Origin: Planctomycetota bacterium
Lineage (GTDB): Bacteria > Planctomycetota > Planctomycetia > Pirellulales > Pirellulaceae
Assembly (NCBI GenBank): GCA_029259935.1
Contig: JAJDEH010000405.1
Coordinates: 1 to 64,000 of the forward strand
Direction: 5' to 3'
Length of the DNA: 64,000 nucleotides
Of this stretch, positions 35,947 to 45,189 are shown piece after piece. Numbering within the stretch: the stretch's first letter is position 1; every line of letters starts with the position of its first letter. The notes beneath the pieces are model-generated. The model was not told the DNA's origin and did not search any database. It saw only the letters and a program-made list of their open reading frames with translations. The translations under genes and the position numbers were made by a program.

Positions 35947-36323
35947 ACCTATTTCAGCTCACCGTTCTGACGGGAATCGGATTGCTGCTGGTTTGGGGTA
36001 CCGCGCGGCTGGCGTTACGAAAAATTCCAAGGCGACTTTGGCTGCTTCGTTCGCTGGTGGCGCTCCTGACGGCATTGGCGGTGGCGCGTCCGGATTGGAT
36101 GCAGTTGGTCGCGACAAAGCTAGGCATCGGGCGTGGCGCGGATGTTGTTCTGTACTTGTTCGTGTTCGCATTCTTGATGACCACGCTATTTTTCTACTCG
36201 CGATTTCTGTCCATGGAGCAAGCCCTAACACAGCTTGTCCGGTTGCACGCGATCGAAAACGCGCAGCGCGGGCAACCTCCGAGCGAAAACGTCGCGGAGT
36301 ACGAACCGATGAAATATTCGTAG
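35943..36323 (+). CDS. DUF2304 small membrane protein
   Basis: 126 aa from ATG 35943, overlapping the glycosyltransferase stop by 4 bp. Three hydrophobic segments (FQLTVLTGIGLLLVWGTARL, SLVALLTALAVARPDW, VVLYLFVFAFLMTTLFFYSR) and a polar tail (HAIENAQRGQPPSENVAEY). DUF2304 proteins are almost always paired with GT2 enzymes, as here, and are thought to anchor them or to help flip lipid-linked sugar. Confidence 0.88.
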   Translation: MNLFQLTVLTGIGLLLVWGTARLALRKIPRRLWLLRSLVALLTALAVARPDWMQLVATKLGIGRGADVVLYLFVFAFLMTTLFFYSRFLSMEQALTQLVRLHAIENAQRGQPPSENVAEYEPMKYS

Positions 36324-36430
36324 CCGAACGGATCGACCACGGACGCCCAGTAGCAGATTGCTGGCGTCGAAGTTCCAAGTCCTGTCGCCGGTCGATATTC
36401 GATCCGCATTCTGGTTAGAATGGAACGAGC

Positions 36431-38770
36431 ATGCATCCTCCCACCTATTTTCCACGTTGGCTTGGCGTTTCATTGTTATGTTGCGCCTTGCTGATCATCT
36501 TCGCCACACGCGTCCGTGCCGAAACCGCGGCAAATGACGGCGTGCCGACGTTCGAAAAGGACGTTCTGCCGATTCTCAAAGCACGTTGCTTCAAATGTCA
36601 TGGAAGCGAAAAAAGAGCAGCGGGATTGGATCTGCGGCGCAAGTTCACCATCGTTCGCGGTGGTGACGGCGGACCGGCACTGGTGGCCGGCAGGCCAAAG
36701 CAAAGTCTGTTGATTGAGATGATCGAGAGCGGCGACATGCCTCCGGAAGGTGAGGCACGTCTCGAAAACGAACAGGTTGCCGTGTTGAGAAAGTGGATTG
36801 CCACAGGTGCCAGGATCGCGGGTAAGGCCGAGTTGCCGCTGGATGACGTCGAAGTCGATGAACCTTTCTCCGAGGAAGCTCGCCGGCACTGGGCATTCCA
36901 GCCCGTGCGAAGAGTTTCGATTCCAAAAGTTGCCAACGCCGGCTCATGGAAAACACCCGTTGATGCCTTCATCCTGGCAAAGCTTGAACAACAAGGTTGG
37001 CAGCCCGCGCCTGCCGCCACCCGACCGGAGTGGATTCGCCGAGTCCATTTCGACTTGACCGGCCTGCCTCCAACTCCACAACAGATCATCGCCTTCATCA
37101 ACGACTCGTCGCCGAATGCTTATGAAAAAGTCGTGGACGGCTTGCTGAGCAGTCCGCATTACGGAGAACGATGGGCTCAGCACTGGCTCGACGTGGTACG
37201 TTTTGCCGAAACGGAAGGCTTTGAATACGACCGCCACCTGCCCGACGCCTGGCGATTTCGGGACTATGTTATCGAGTCGTTGAACGGCGACAAGCCATTT
37301 GATCGTTTCGTCACCGAGCAAATCGCGGGGGACGAAATCACTCCGGCGGATTCCGATTGCCAAGTAGCCGCCATCTTTCATCGGCTGGGGGCCGTTCGGC
37401 GAAACGCGGGCAATCCCGATATCGCGCTCAGCCGAAACGAGGTGCTGACCGAGCGCACGAACATCATTGGCGAGGCGTTTTTGGGGTTAACGATCGGCTG
37501 TGCACGTTGTCACAATCACAAACTGGAGCCGGTTTCGCAAAAAGACTACTACCGCATTCAGGCGTACTTCGCGGCAACGCACGAGCACAATATTTCACTG
37601 GCCTCGGACGAGGCGGATCAAGCCTGGGAAGCGGAAACCGAACGGATCAAGCAGAAGATTGCCGACCTTAAACTGAAGGCCACCGAATCAACGGGCGGCC
37701 AGCGGGCCCGTTTGGAAAAGAGCATCGCTGAGTTGGAATACACATTGCCGCCGCATCTGCCGACGATCCCCGCCATTCGAAACGACATGGACGGACGCAC
37801 CGCCATTCACGTACTCAGGCGCGGCGTGTGGGAGCACAAGGGCGTGCGAGTTGGCCCTCGGCCATTAAGCGTCTTGGTTCCGAGCGACCAGGCTGAATTG
37901 GCCTCCGATGTCTCGCGGCCGCGAACGCATCTGGCCCGTTGGATAACCGACTCGAAGCATCCGCTCACGGCGCGCGTCATTGTCAATCGATTGTGGCAAC
38001 ATCATTTCGGCGTTGGATTGGTCAAGACCGCCAACAACTTTGGGACCAAAGGCGATCCGCCCAGTCACCCGCGGTTGCTCGATTGGCTGGCCATGAAGCT
38101 GGTCGAAAACGAATGGCGGCTGAAGTCAATACACCGGATCATTGTGTTGAGCGGTACTTACCGGCAGTCGATCCGGTCGCCGCGTCAGACGGAGTTCTTC
38201 GAGGCGGATCCGGAAAATCGTTTGTTGTGGCGATTCCAGCGGCGGCGTCTGACCGCGGACGAGATGCGTGATGCGATGCTGGCCGTCTCGGGCCGGCTGA
38301 ATCTGAAGGCGGGTGGTGCCAGCGTGATGGTGCCCGTCGACCGGGAAATGGTCGACTTGCTCTACAAGCCCTCGCAGTGGAAAGTAACGGCGAACAAAGC
38401 GGAACATGATCGGCGGTCCATTTACCTGATCGCCAAACGCAACTTGCGTCTTCCTTTCCTTGAGACGTTTGACGCACCAGCACTGCAAACAAGTTGTCCG
38501 CGTCGCGAGACGAGCACCCACGCGCCGCAGGCACTGGCACTGTTGAATGGAAAACTCGCCAATTCAATGGCCGCCGCTCTGGCCGACCGCTTGGTCCGCG
38601 AATGTGGCGGGCGGCGGAAAGCGATTGTCGAGCGGGCTTTTTGGCTGGCCCTGGGCCGTGCTCCAACCGACGTCGAGCGAGACTTGTCTCTCAAGTTTCT
38701 TCACGAGCAACCCACGCGTGAATTCGCGCTGGCGGTATTTAATCTCAACGGGTTTGTGTATGTTCAATGA
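36431..38770 (+). CDS. PSCyt1 / DUF1549 / DUF1553 protein (second)
   Basis: 779 aa, with an N-terminal hydrophobic signal (WLGVSLLCCALLIIFATRV). Cytochrome motif CFKCH near residue 54, then DUF1549 (about 180-385) with a second CXXCH (CARCHNHK), and DUF1553 (about 500-770: HPLTARVIVNRLWQHHFGVG). It is shorter than the protein at 55-3171 because it lacks the large jelly-roll-like insert between the two domains; a short coiled-coil (ERIKQKIADLKLKATE) stands there instead. The downstream DUF1501 gene overlaps its end by 11 bp, so the two are translationally coupled. Confidence 0.92.
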   Translation: MHPPTYFPRWLGVSLLCCALLIIFATRVRAETAANDGVPTFEKDVLPILKARCFKCHGSEKRAAGLDLRRKFTIVRGGDGGPALVAGRPKQSLLIEMIESGDMPPEGEARLENEQVAVLRKWIATGARIAGKAELPLDDVEVDEPFSEEARRHWAFQPVRRVSIPKVANAGSWKTPVDAFILAKLEQQGWQPAPAATRPEWIRRVHFDLTGLPPTPQQIIAFINDSSPNAYEKVVDGLLSSPHYGERWAQHWLDVVRFAETEGFEYDRHLPDAWRFRDYVIESLNGDKPFDRFVTEQIAGDEITPADSDCQVAAIFHRLGAVRRNAGNPDIALSRNEVLTERTNIIGEAFLGLTIGCARCHNHKLEPVSQKDYYRIQAYFAATHEHNISLASDEADQAWEAETERIKQKIADLKLKATESTGGQRARLEKSIAELEYTLPPHLPTIPAIRNDMDGRTAIHVLRRGVWEHKGVRVGPRPLSVLVPSDQAELASDVSRPRTHLARWITDSKHPLTARVIVNRLWQHHFGVGLVKTANNFGTKGDPPSHPRLLDWLAMKLVENEWRLKSIHRIIVLSGTYRQSIRSPRQTEFFEADPENRLLWRFQRRRLTADEMRDAMLAVSGRLNLKAGGASVMVPVDREMVDLLYKPSQWKVTANKAEHDRRSIYLIAKRNLRLPFLETFDAPALQTSCPRRETSTHAPQALALLNGKLANSMAAALADRLVRECGGRRKAIVERAFWLALGRAPTDVERDLSLKFLHEQPTREFALAVFNLNGFVYVQ

Positions 38771-40190
38771 CGATCGCCAACATGTGCGGCCAACACGCAA
38801 TCGCCGTGAATTCATTCGCGATTCGCTCACCGGGTTCGGCGGTCTCGCACTGGCATCACTGCTGCACAAGGACGAGGCTCGCGCCGGAATCGCGAATCTG
38901 TTGGCTCCCAAGCCGCCCCATCGTCAGGCGAAAGCCCGGTCGGTCATTTTTCTGTTCATGGCCGGCGGGCCCAGCCAAGTCGAGACATTTGATCCCAAGC
39001 CGCTCTTGAACCAACTTCACGGTCAGCCCCGTCCGCAAACTTTTGGCGAAGCGAAATACCAATTCATAAAACGCGATGCCAAGCTGTTGGGGACGAGGCG
39101 CACGTTTCGCAAATATGGCCAGAGCGGAATTGAAGTTTCTGACTTGTTTCCCAACATGGCTTCCTGCATCGACGACATCGCCGTTCTTCGTTCGTGCCAT
39201 GGCGACATGGTGGTCCATTCGGCGGCTCAGTACGAGTTATTCTCGGGGCGCACCGTTCCCGGTTTCCCTAGCATGGGATCGTGGACTCTCTACGGCCTGG
39301 GCACCGAGTCCGATTCGCTGCCGGCTTACGTGGTCATGCCCGACCCGAAAGGGGCGCTCGAAGCGGGCCAGCCGATGTACATGCACGGCTTTTTGCCGGC
39401 CGTTTATCAACCGACGATGTTTCGGCCCGGCGATCGTCCGGTGCTGAATTTGGAATTGCCACGAGGTGTGGACTTGCCACGTCGGCGGCGAACCTTGAAG
39501 CTGATTCGCGAGTTAAACCAGGCCACGCTCGAACCGCAAGACGACGAGTTGGAAGCCCGGCTTAACACGTATGACTTGGCCTTCAAAATGCAGACCGAAG
39601 CGCCGCAGGTGTTCGACGTCCGGCGAGAAACTCAAGATACGCTTGATCTGTACGGCGTCGGCACCGAGCCAACTCACGATTATGGCCGCCGCTGTTTAAT
39701 GGCGCGCCGACTGGTCGAGCAAGGCGTACGATTTGTGTGTGTTGTGTCGGGCGGCGGTCCCGGAAACATGCAATGGGACGCCCACAAGGACATCGAAGAA
39801 AACCATTTGCGAAAAGCGGCTGAAACCGACAAGCCGGTGGCGGGTCTGCTAAAAGATCTGAAGCGTCGTGGTTTGCTGGAGGACACGCTGGTCGTTTGGG
39901 GCGGCGAGTTCGGCCGTTCGCCCGAAGCTCAAGATGGAGGAGGCCGCGACCATCACAACCTGGGCTTTTCCATGTGGATGGCCGGAGGCGGAATTCGCGG
40001 CGGCCAAGTCGCGGGGGCAACCGACGAAATTGGCCTGCGCGCGGTTGAAGATCCCTATCACTTTCGAGATATTCACACCACGATTCTCCACCAGTTGGGA
40101 CTCGACCAGCACCAACTCACCTATCCCCATCTGGGACGTGACGAGCGTTTGACGTTCTTGGCCGGCAAGGTGATCAAGGCGATCGTTTGA
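38760..40190 (+). CDS. DUF1501 domain protein (coupled)
   Basis: 476 aa from ATG 38760, which lies inside the end of the preceding gene; an open frame continues upstream but is only the shadow of that gene. NRREFIRDSLTGFGGLALAS is a Tat-like leader. DUF1501 marks: SVIFLFMAGGPSQVETFD near residue 60, WGGEFGRSP near 380 and GRDHHNLGFSMWMAGGG near 395. It should be exported and act with the cytochrome/DUF1549 protein encoded immediately upstream. Its end converges with a third DUF1501 gene 67 bp away. Confidence 0.92.
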   Translation: MFNDDRQHVRPTRNRREFIRDSLTGFGGLALASLLHKDEARAGIANLLAPKPPHRQAKARSVIFLFMAGGPSQVETFDPKPLLNQLHGQPRPQTFGEAKYQFIKRDAKLLGTRRTFRKYGQSGIEVSDLFPNMASCIDDIAVLRSCHGDMVVHSAAQYELFSGRTVPGFPSMGSWTLYGLGTESDSLPAYVVMPDPKGALEAGQPMYMHGFLPAVYQPTMFRPGDRPVLNLELPRGVDLPRRRRTLKLIRELNQATLEPQDDELEARLNTYDLAFKMQTEAPQVFDVRRETQDTLDLYGVGTEPTHDYGRRCLMARRLVEQGVRFVCVVSGGGPGNMQWDAHKDIEENHLRKAAETDKPVAGLLKDLKRRGLLEDTLVVWGGEFGRSPEAQDGGGRDHHNLGFSMWMAGGGIRGGQVAGATDEIGLRAVEDPYHFRDIHTTILHQLGLDQHQLTYPHLGRDERLTFLAGKVIKAIV

Positions 40191-40230
40191 CCGTGCCCAA
40201 CTTGTGGTTCACTTGGCGAATTTGACGCTA

Positions 40231-40247
40231 TGATCGCGGAGCGATCA
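40231..40247. terminator. Stem-loop between converging DUF1501 genes
   Basis: TGATCGC-GGA-GCGATCA, a 7-bp stem with GGA loop, followed by GCGACTTAA. It shares GCGGAGCG and the trailing CGACT with the hairpin at 20155-20169, also placed between two converging genes. Probable bidirectional transcription stop. Confidence 0.5.
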
Positions 40248-40257
40248 GCGACTTAAA

Positions 40258-41547
40258 TCAACCAGTCAATTCGGTGATTGGACTTCCGTCTTCAACCAAG
40301 TAGACCGGTCGGCCTTGGTGGTTCACGATCTGCAGGCGATGGTCGATGCCGTACATGCGTAGGATCGTCGCCATCAGATCTTGCGGTTTAATGGGCGTGG
40401 TCGCTGGCACTTCAATACGCGGCGAGGACTCGCCGATCACTTGTCCCATGTTTAGGCCACCGCCGGCCAACGCCAACGTACACAGCCGGCCCCAGTGATC
40501 GCGGCCCGCTCGCTTATTGATGCGCGGGGTGCGCCCAAATTCACCGGTGATCACGACCAGCGTGTCGTCCAGCATGCCTCGTTGGTCGAGATCTTCGATG
40601 AGCGCTGAAACGCCCTGATCGACTTGCTTGGCGCGGCTCTTCATGCCTTTGACAATTCCACCATGCATATCCCAGCCGCCATAGTTGGCGGTAACGAAAG
40701 CACACCCGCTTTCGCAGAGGCGTCGAGCTTGCAGCAGACTTTCACCAAGTCCCTTGCCATAGCGGGCGCGAACTTTGGCGTCTTCTTTCTTAATATCGAA
40801 CGCTTCTTGTGAACTGCCCAACACCAACTCGAACGCTTGTTGCTCGAAGCCGTCGATGCCTTCCATCTTGCCGGTGCGGTCCACGTCGCGCTTGATGCGA
40901 TCCAGATTGTTGAGCAAGTTTCGCCGGCCTTGGAAGCGGTCGACCTCGACATTGACATTCATATTCTTGCGCGCTTGGCCGCTGGGATTGAGCGGGCTGT
41001 AGCGCGTGCCCAGCCAGCCGGGGCCATCGCTGCGGATGCGGCCAATGCTGACGTAGGTCGGCATGCCGGTGATCGCGTTCGTCGTGCCTTCCGATCGAGC
41101 GACGATGGATCCCAACGAGGGCCGCATGTTCGTGCGGTCATTGTAACCGGTCATCACCAAACTGGTCCCCGTCCCGTGGCTGCTGCTGCCGTGAGCAAAC
41201 GAACGGACGATGGCCATCTTGTCGGCGACCGAGGCGAGTTGCGGAAACGTGCCACCAATCGTCACGCCCGGGATGGGCGTCGACACTTCCCCAGTGATAC
41301 TGCGGTATTCAACCGGAGCGGTCATCTTGGGATCAAATGTTTCAACGTGCGTGGGCCCTCCGGACAGCCAAACCCAAATGACGGACTTGTTCTTGATCTC
41401 GACACCTGATTCGCTCGCCATCGCGCGAGCCCGCAACAAAGCTGGCAACGTGAGCCCCGTGGCCGCCAGCGACCCTACTCGCAAAAAGTCGCGACGCGTG
41501 GTCCCTTCGCAATTTCGACTTTGATATTTTGAGCAAACGGTCAGCAT
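40258..41547 (-). CDS. DUF1501 domain protein (orphan)
   Basis: 429 aa from ATG 41547, with AAGGA upstream. Tat-type leader TTRRDFLRVGSLAATGLTLP, then SVIWVWLSGGPTHVETFDP, ITGEFGRTPRINKRAGRDHW and LALAGGGLNMGQVIGE. It is more distant from the other two DUF1501 proteins than they are from each other: it is shorter and begins with a Cys-containing segment (VCSKYQSRNCEG). No DUF1549/DUF1553 gene is next to it on its own strand, so its partner is either the facing pair or lies elsewhere. Confidence 0.9.
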   Translation of the reverse strand: MLTVCSKYQSRNCEGTTRRDFLRVGSLAATGLTLPALLRARAMASESGVEIKNKSVIWVWLSGGPTHVETFDPKMTAPVEYRSITGEVSTPIPGVTIGGTFPQLASVADKMAIVRSFAHGSSSHGTGTSLVMTGYNDRTNMRPSLGSIVARSEGTTNAITGMPTYVSIGRIRSDGPGWLGTRYSPLNPSGQARKNMNVNVEVDRFQGRRNLLNNLDRIKRDVDRTGKMEGIDGFEQQAFELVLGSSQEAFDIKKEDAKVRARYGKGLGESLLQARRLCESGCAFVTANYGGWDMHGGIVKGMKSRAKQVDQGVSALIEDLDQRGMLDDTLVVITGEFGRTPRINKRAGRDHWGRLCTLALAGGGLNMGQVIGESSPRIEVPATTPIKPQDLMATILRMYGIDHRLQIVNHQGRPVYLVEDGSPITELTG

Positions 41548-41748
41548 CGGTATTTCCTTATGGCTAGAAAGAAGTTCGCACTGGCGCAATTGTGATTCAG
41601 TCCCGAGGGACCGATAATCAACAGTTGATGCAAGATGATTCTAGCACTACAGCCCGGCTTGTAGCAAGAAAGCCACCGCCGGGGAATGTTTTTAAGTCCA
41701 GCCTGAGAACCAGAGCTAGGCTCGTACTCCGACATTCATTTAATGTAC

Positions 41749-41767
41749 GGCAAGTCGCCGACTTGCC
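41749..41767 (-). terminator. Stem-loop after csrA
   Basis: GGCAAGTCG-C-CGACTTGCC, a perfect 9-bp inverted repeat four bases after the csrA stop. On the minus strand it is followed by GTACATTAAATG rather than a T-run, so it is a terminator or 3'-protecting hairpin rather than a classical intrinsic terminator. Confidence 0.45.
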
Positions 41768-41771
41768 CAGA

Positions 41772-42029
41772 CTAGCGAGCGGCGCGGGGCAGAAACGGGA
41801 CGGTTTGATTTTCAAACTGAACCGTGGGGACAACGACGGGCTCTTCCTCCGCCCGGTCGTCGTCGGCAAATTCGTCAACGAATTGCTCTAATTCGCCGCG
41901 GACGATTTTCACATCCCCCGGAGCCTGAACGCCGATGCTGACGCGATTCCCGGAAACGCGGTTGACCACGATGCTGATGTTGTCACCAATGACGATTCGC
42001 TCGCCGGCTTTTCTACTGAGTACTAACAT
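41772..42029 (-). CDS. csrA: Carbon storage regulator CsrA
   Basis: 85 aa from ATG 42029, chosen because it starts the invariant MLVLSRKAGERIVIG; GGAAGAAG lies upstream. The core matches CsrA, including Arg44 of the RNA-binding face (VKIVRGE). The protein is longer than the usual 61 residues: a tail of about 25 residues is acidic at first (DEFADDDRAEEEP) and then hydrophobic and polar. CsrA dimers bind GGA motifs in mRNA leaders and control translation. In many bacteria FliW antagonises it; no fliW or flagellar gene is in the window. Confidence 0.95.
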   Translation of the reverse strand: MLVLSRKAGERIVIGDNISIVVNRVSGNRVSIGVQAPGDVKIVRGELEQFVDEFADDDRAEEEPVVVPTVQFENQTVPFLPRAAR

Positions 42030-42409
42030 GGGAACACTTCTTCCTTGAGGTATCTGGGAGACATTGAAGTAAACTGCCGCGAATAACGGCCAGTACACTG
42101 TCTCTGACAAAACGGCAGACATCGAAACTATAGGAATAGGACGCAAAGTGGATGCCGAATAACACGAAAAATCGAAAAAACAAGAAAATGTTAAAGAAAT
42201 CGGGGATTTCCGCAGCACTGCTTGAAAGAGCTGGCTGCAATTCATGTCTCATCCTGAGAACTAACTCTCATTTTTGGATCATGCCTGTACAAAAAACGCT
42301 AGCTTGAGCTAAAAAAATGCACAATGGTGAGTTGAATCGCGCGTTTGATGACCTCACAATACAACACGGTTTTTGACCACGAATGCGGCATGCCGCAAGG
42401 AGAAACTTG
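42030..42409. other. AT-rich divergent region upstream of csrA
   Basis: 380 bp, clearly AT-rich at 42160-42320. It must hold the promoters of csrA (minus) and of the TPR gene (plus). On the minus strand TTGTCA (42105-42110) followed after 18 bp by TTATTC (42081-42086) is a weak candidate for csrA and would give a leader of about 45 nt. No open frame with coding character was seen. Confidence 0.45.
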
Positions 42410-43168
42410 GTGAAATTTTTTCAATTAATTATCGGTGCGACAGTGCTGTCGTTGCTAGCGAGCGGAGCGTTGGCGGATGAAGTGGACGAATTGCTGAACC
42501 GGGCGCGCACCGCGGCCGCCGCGGGTAAGAATAAGGAAGCAGTCGATTTCGCCACCCAAGTGATCAAGGCGGACGCAACTCGTGCCGGTGCCTATTACCT
42601 GCGCGGCCGAGAGCATTTTCGCTTGGGAAAGATCAGTGAATCGGTCGCCGACTTGGACAAATATGTTGCCCTGCAACCGAGGGCGGAGCCGCAACAGTGG
42701 GAACGTGGCATCTCTTACTACTATGCCAAGCAATTCAAGAAAGGGGCCAGCCAGTTCGAACTCTATCAGACTTATCACGACAACGACGTGGAGAATTCGG
42801 TGTGGCGATACTTGTGCGTCGCCCGCACCGAAGGCGTCGAAAAGGCGCGAAAGAACATGCTCGAAATCAAGAACGACACCCGCGTCGCGATGATGCATAT
42901 TTACGACATGTACCGGGGCAAACTGACTCCGGACGATGTCCTAAAAACGGCCAACGCTGGCGAGCCCACCAAACAGCAACTCAACCGGCGACTGTTCTAC
43001 GCCCATCTCTACATCGGACTGTTTCACGAGGCCGCCGGCAAGGAAAAACTAGCACGACAGCACATTACCAAGGCCGCCAAAGAACACAAGATCGGCCATT
43101 ACATGTGGGACGTCGCCCACGTGCATGCCAACCGGTTCAAAGAAACCTCCACCGATTCCAAAGAGTAA
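42410..43168 (+). CDS. Exported TPR protein
   Basis: 252 aa from GTG 42410, chosen because AAGGAGAA (42398-42405) is placed for it and a signal peptide follows directly (KFFQLIIGATVLSLLASGALADE); ATG 42383 is the alternative. Two or three tetratricopeptide units at residues 25-115 (RAGAYYLRGREHFRLGKISESVADLDKYVAL, then an AKQFKKGASQFELYQ unit); the second half is helical and resembles the C-terminal part of NlpI-like proteins. Probably a periplasmic scaffold. No partner is evident. Confidence 0.8.
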   Translation: MKFFQLIIGATVLSLLASGALADEVDELLNRARTAAAAGKNKEAVDFATQVIKADATRAGAYYLRGREHFRLGKISESVADLDKYVALQPRAEPQQWERGISYYYAKQFKKGASQFELYQTYHDNDVENSVWRYLCVARTEGVEKARKNMLEIKNDTRVAMMHIYDMYRGKLTPDDVLKTANAGEPTKQQLNRRLFYAHLYIGLFHEAAGKEKLARQHITKAAKEHKIGHYMWDVAHVHANRFKETSTDSKE

Positions 43169-43222
43169 CTGGGGGAGCGTTTGAGCCGAGCATCAGGACC
43201 TGCCTTGAAGTTGCACTTCGCC

Positions 43223-43777
43223 TCAATCAAGCATATCGCTGTATGAACCGGGCAGCAATTCGTTGGCGGAAATTCCGAACTCGCCGCACAGGGATTTGAC
43301 CTGTTCGTGGCCCGACTGTTCGTCGTCTTCCTCGCTCAGCACTGCTTCGAGTTCGAAAAACGCACCAAGCTGCTTGACTTCATCCAGATGGATGCGGACG
43401 TTGTCGACGAGAAATAGCTCGCGCGTTTTTTCGACGATCTTGCGAACGCCTAACATCGCTTCGAGCGATTTGGCGACGGCTTGGTGATCTTCGACCGGCA
43501 CGATGCAGTAGTTGCTCACTTTTGCTTCGAGTTCGTCGGGCCGTCGATACCAAATCAGTTGTCCAACCTCGCCGTTGATGACCCTCAGCTTGAGCCGTCC
43601 CTGCTGGCAGACGAAGTACGTATCGACTTGATCCTGTACGCCCAGGTTTTCGGTCGCTACTCGTTGGGCGATGCGGCGCGCTTCGTCAAGATCGGCTAGA
43701 CGGGCCTTCACCTCGACATTGCGGTTGGGCCCCGAGCGGGGTGCGACGGGAAGAAAAGATTCGCTCCGATTAGTCAT
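43223..43777 (-). CDS. CYTH-domain protein (class IV adenylate cyclase-like)
   Basis: 184 aa. Starts the CYTH fold with RNVEVKARLADLDEAR (ExExK-type strand with Asn in the first place, as in many bacterial members), then GRLKLRVI, LIWYRRPDE and VRIHLDEVKQLGAFFELEAVL, the triphosphate-tunnel strands. Family members act as adenylate cyclases, thiamine triphosphatases or inorganic triphosphatases; the sequence does not choose between them. It lies 23 bp upstream of nothing on its own strand and follows the PPIase gene, running the same way. Confidence 0.85.
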   Translation of the reverse strand: MTNRSESFLPVAPRSGPNRNVEVKARLADLDEARRIAQRVATENLGVQDQVDTYFVCQQGRLKLRVINGEVGQLIWYRRPDELEAKVSNYCIVPVEDHQAVAKSLEAMLGVRKIVEKTRELFLVDNVRIHLDEVKQLGAFFELEAVLSEEDDEQSGHEQVKSLCGEFGISANELLPGSYSDMLD

Positions 43778-43800
43778 CAGTCCAGTATAGCTGGCTTGGC

Positions 43801-45189
43801 CTAGCGTGGCGACAAGCCGGGACCTTGCCGATCATCGCTGCCGGCCGTGCGGTCTTCGCCCTCGTTCTCGTCGTCGAAAATGGTCCACACCTTGGCGCCG
43901 TTGCTGCGAATCTGAGCAATGTAGGCTTCGCGCTGGGCTTCGACTTTTTCCTTGCGCAAACGCTTTTCGATTTCCACCTGAGCTTCCGTGAACGGGACAT
44001 GCCGGGCCGACTGGCGTTCCAATACGCGGACGATATAGAGACCCGTTTTGTCTTCGATGATCTTGCTCAATTTCGCTACCGGCAGTTGGAACAACTGTTC
44101 ATCAAGCGCCTCGGAAACCAGGCTGCCCTGGCTCGTCCAATCGTGATAGCCGCCGTCCTTGGCCTTGAAGCCTTGCGAACCGTTACGTGCCACCTCGGCG
44201 AATTGGGCTCCTTGCAGCACGCGATTTCCCATGTCGGCAATCGCGCGGCCCGCATCATTCTTGGTATTGTATTTTTCGAAGCGAACCACCAACTGCTCGA
44301 AGCGAACCTTGGCCGGCACGGCGTAGTCATCCAGAGTCCGCTGGTATTCGTCCAACATCTCCTGATGAGAGACTTCTGGATTGGAATCGACATGTTTGAA
44401 GATCGACTGCTGGGCAAAAACTTGTTCTAAGAAACGCTGCTTGGCTTTGGCCAGTGACGAGCCGTAGCGTCGCATCTTGATGTCGTATTCACCCGGCGTA
44501 TTGACGCCAACTCGTTCCAGCAATTCCGGCAGTTGCTTCTTGTCGAATTGTTCCAGCAGGTTATCTTCCACTTCGGGCAGTTTGCTTTCGTCTGGAAAGT
44601 CGCGCAGAAAATCCAAATACATCAGTTTGTTGTCGATGGCGGTTTTCAGCGACGACCGAATCAACTTCTCGCGCTGTTGCTCGAGTACATCCGCGGGCAT
44701 TTTGCCTTCATACTGTTCCAGCAGTTGATTGATTGGCCCCACCACATCACCGACCATGATCGGCTGGTCGCCGACAAACGCCAGAATCTTGGCCGGCTCG
44801 AACAAGTCGCGTTTGGCGCGCTGAGGTGGTTGATTTTGCGGGGGTGCCCCGGGCGGACGATTGGCACCAAAGTCAGGGGGCGAAAAATTCGTTCCCCGTG
44901 GCTGATTTGCGAGGCCGGCTGGCCTGCCGCCCGAGCTGCCCGCGAAGGGCGGCTGAGTGGATGGGTACGAAAAACCCGAGCCCGGTTGAAAAGTATTGTT
45001 GGGTGCCCCGGTCGGAGGAGCGGGGAAGGGCTGAGCGCGTACGACCGTCATGGTGCTAAGCACAACGCAAGCGCTGATGAGTATTTGAGTCAGGCGAGTC
45101 ACCAAGTCGAATTCCGTTCGCTGTGACAGGAAAAGGGATGAATGCGCACGGATGCTAGAAAAGCGGCGGGAGTATAGTTGCCCACTCAC
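43801..45189 (-). CDS. Exported peptidyl-prolyl isomerase (PpiC/SurA type)
   Basis: 462 aa from GTG 45189, which overlaps the mfd stop by 4 bp (GTGA); a second in-frame GTG at 45102 would start 29 residues later and places the hydrophobic export signal (ILISACVVLSTMTVV) at the N-terminus. A Pro/Gly-rich stretch (residues 50-115) precedes a SurA-like helical region (KLIRSSLKTAIDNKLMYLDFL); the parvulin domain lies at about 305-405 (RFEQLVVRFEKY, FAEVARNGSQGFKAKDGGYH, LPVAKLSKIIEDKTGLYIVRV). It should assist folding of outer-membrane or periplasmic proteins. The overlap with mfd implies translational coupling of two unrelated functions. Confidence 0.85.
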   Translation of the reverse strand: MSGQLYSRRFSSIRAHSSLFLSQRTEFDLVTRLTQILISACVVLSTMTVVRAQPFPAPPTGAPNNTFQPGSGFSYPSTQPPFAGSSGGRPAGLANQPRGTNFSPPDFGANRPPGAPPQNQPPQRAKRDLFEPAKILAFVGDQPIMVGDVVGPINQLLEQYEGKMPADVLEQQREKLIRSSLKTAIDNKLMYLDFLRDFPDESKLPEVEDNLLEQFDKKQLPELLERVGVNTPGEYDIKMRRYGSSLAKAKQRFLEQVFAQQSIFKHVDSNPEVSHQEMLDEYQRTLDDYAVPAKVRFEQLVVRFEKYNTKNDAGRAIADMGNRVLQGAQFAEVARNGSQGFKAKDGGYHDWTSQGSLVSEALDEQLFQLPVAKLSKIIEDKTGLYIVRVLERQSARHVPFTEAQVEIEKRLRKEKVEAQREAYIAQIRSNGAKVWTIFDDENEGEDRTAGSDDRQGPGLSPR

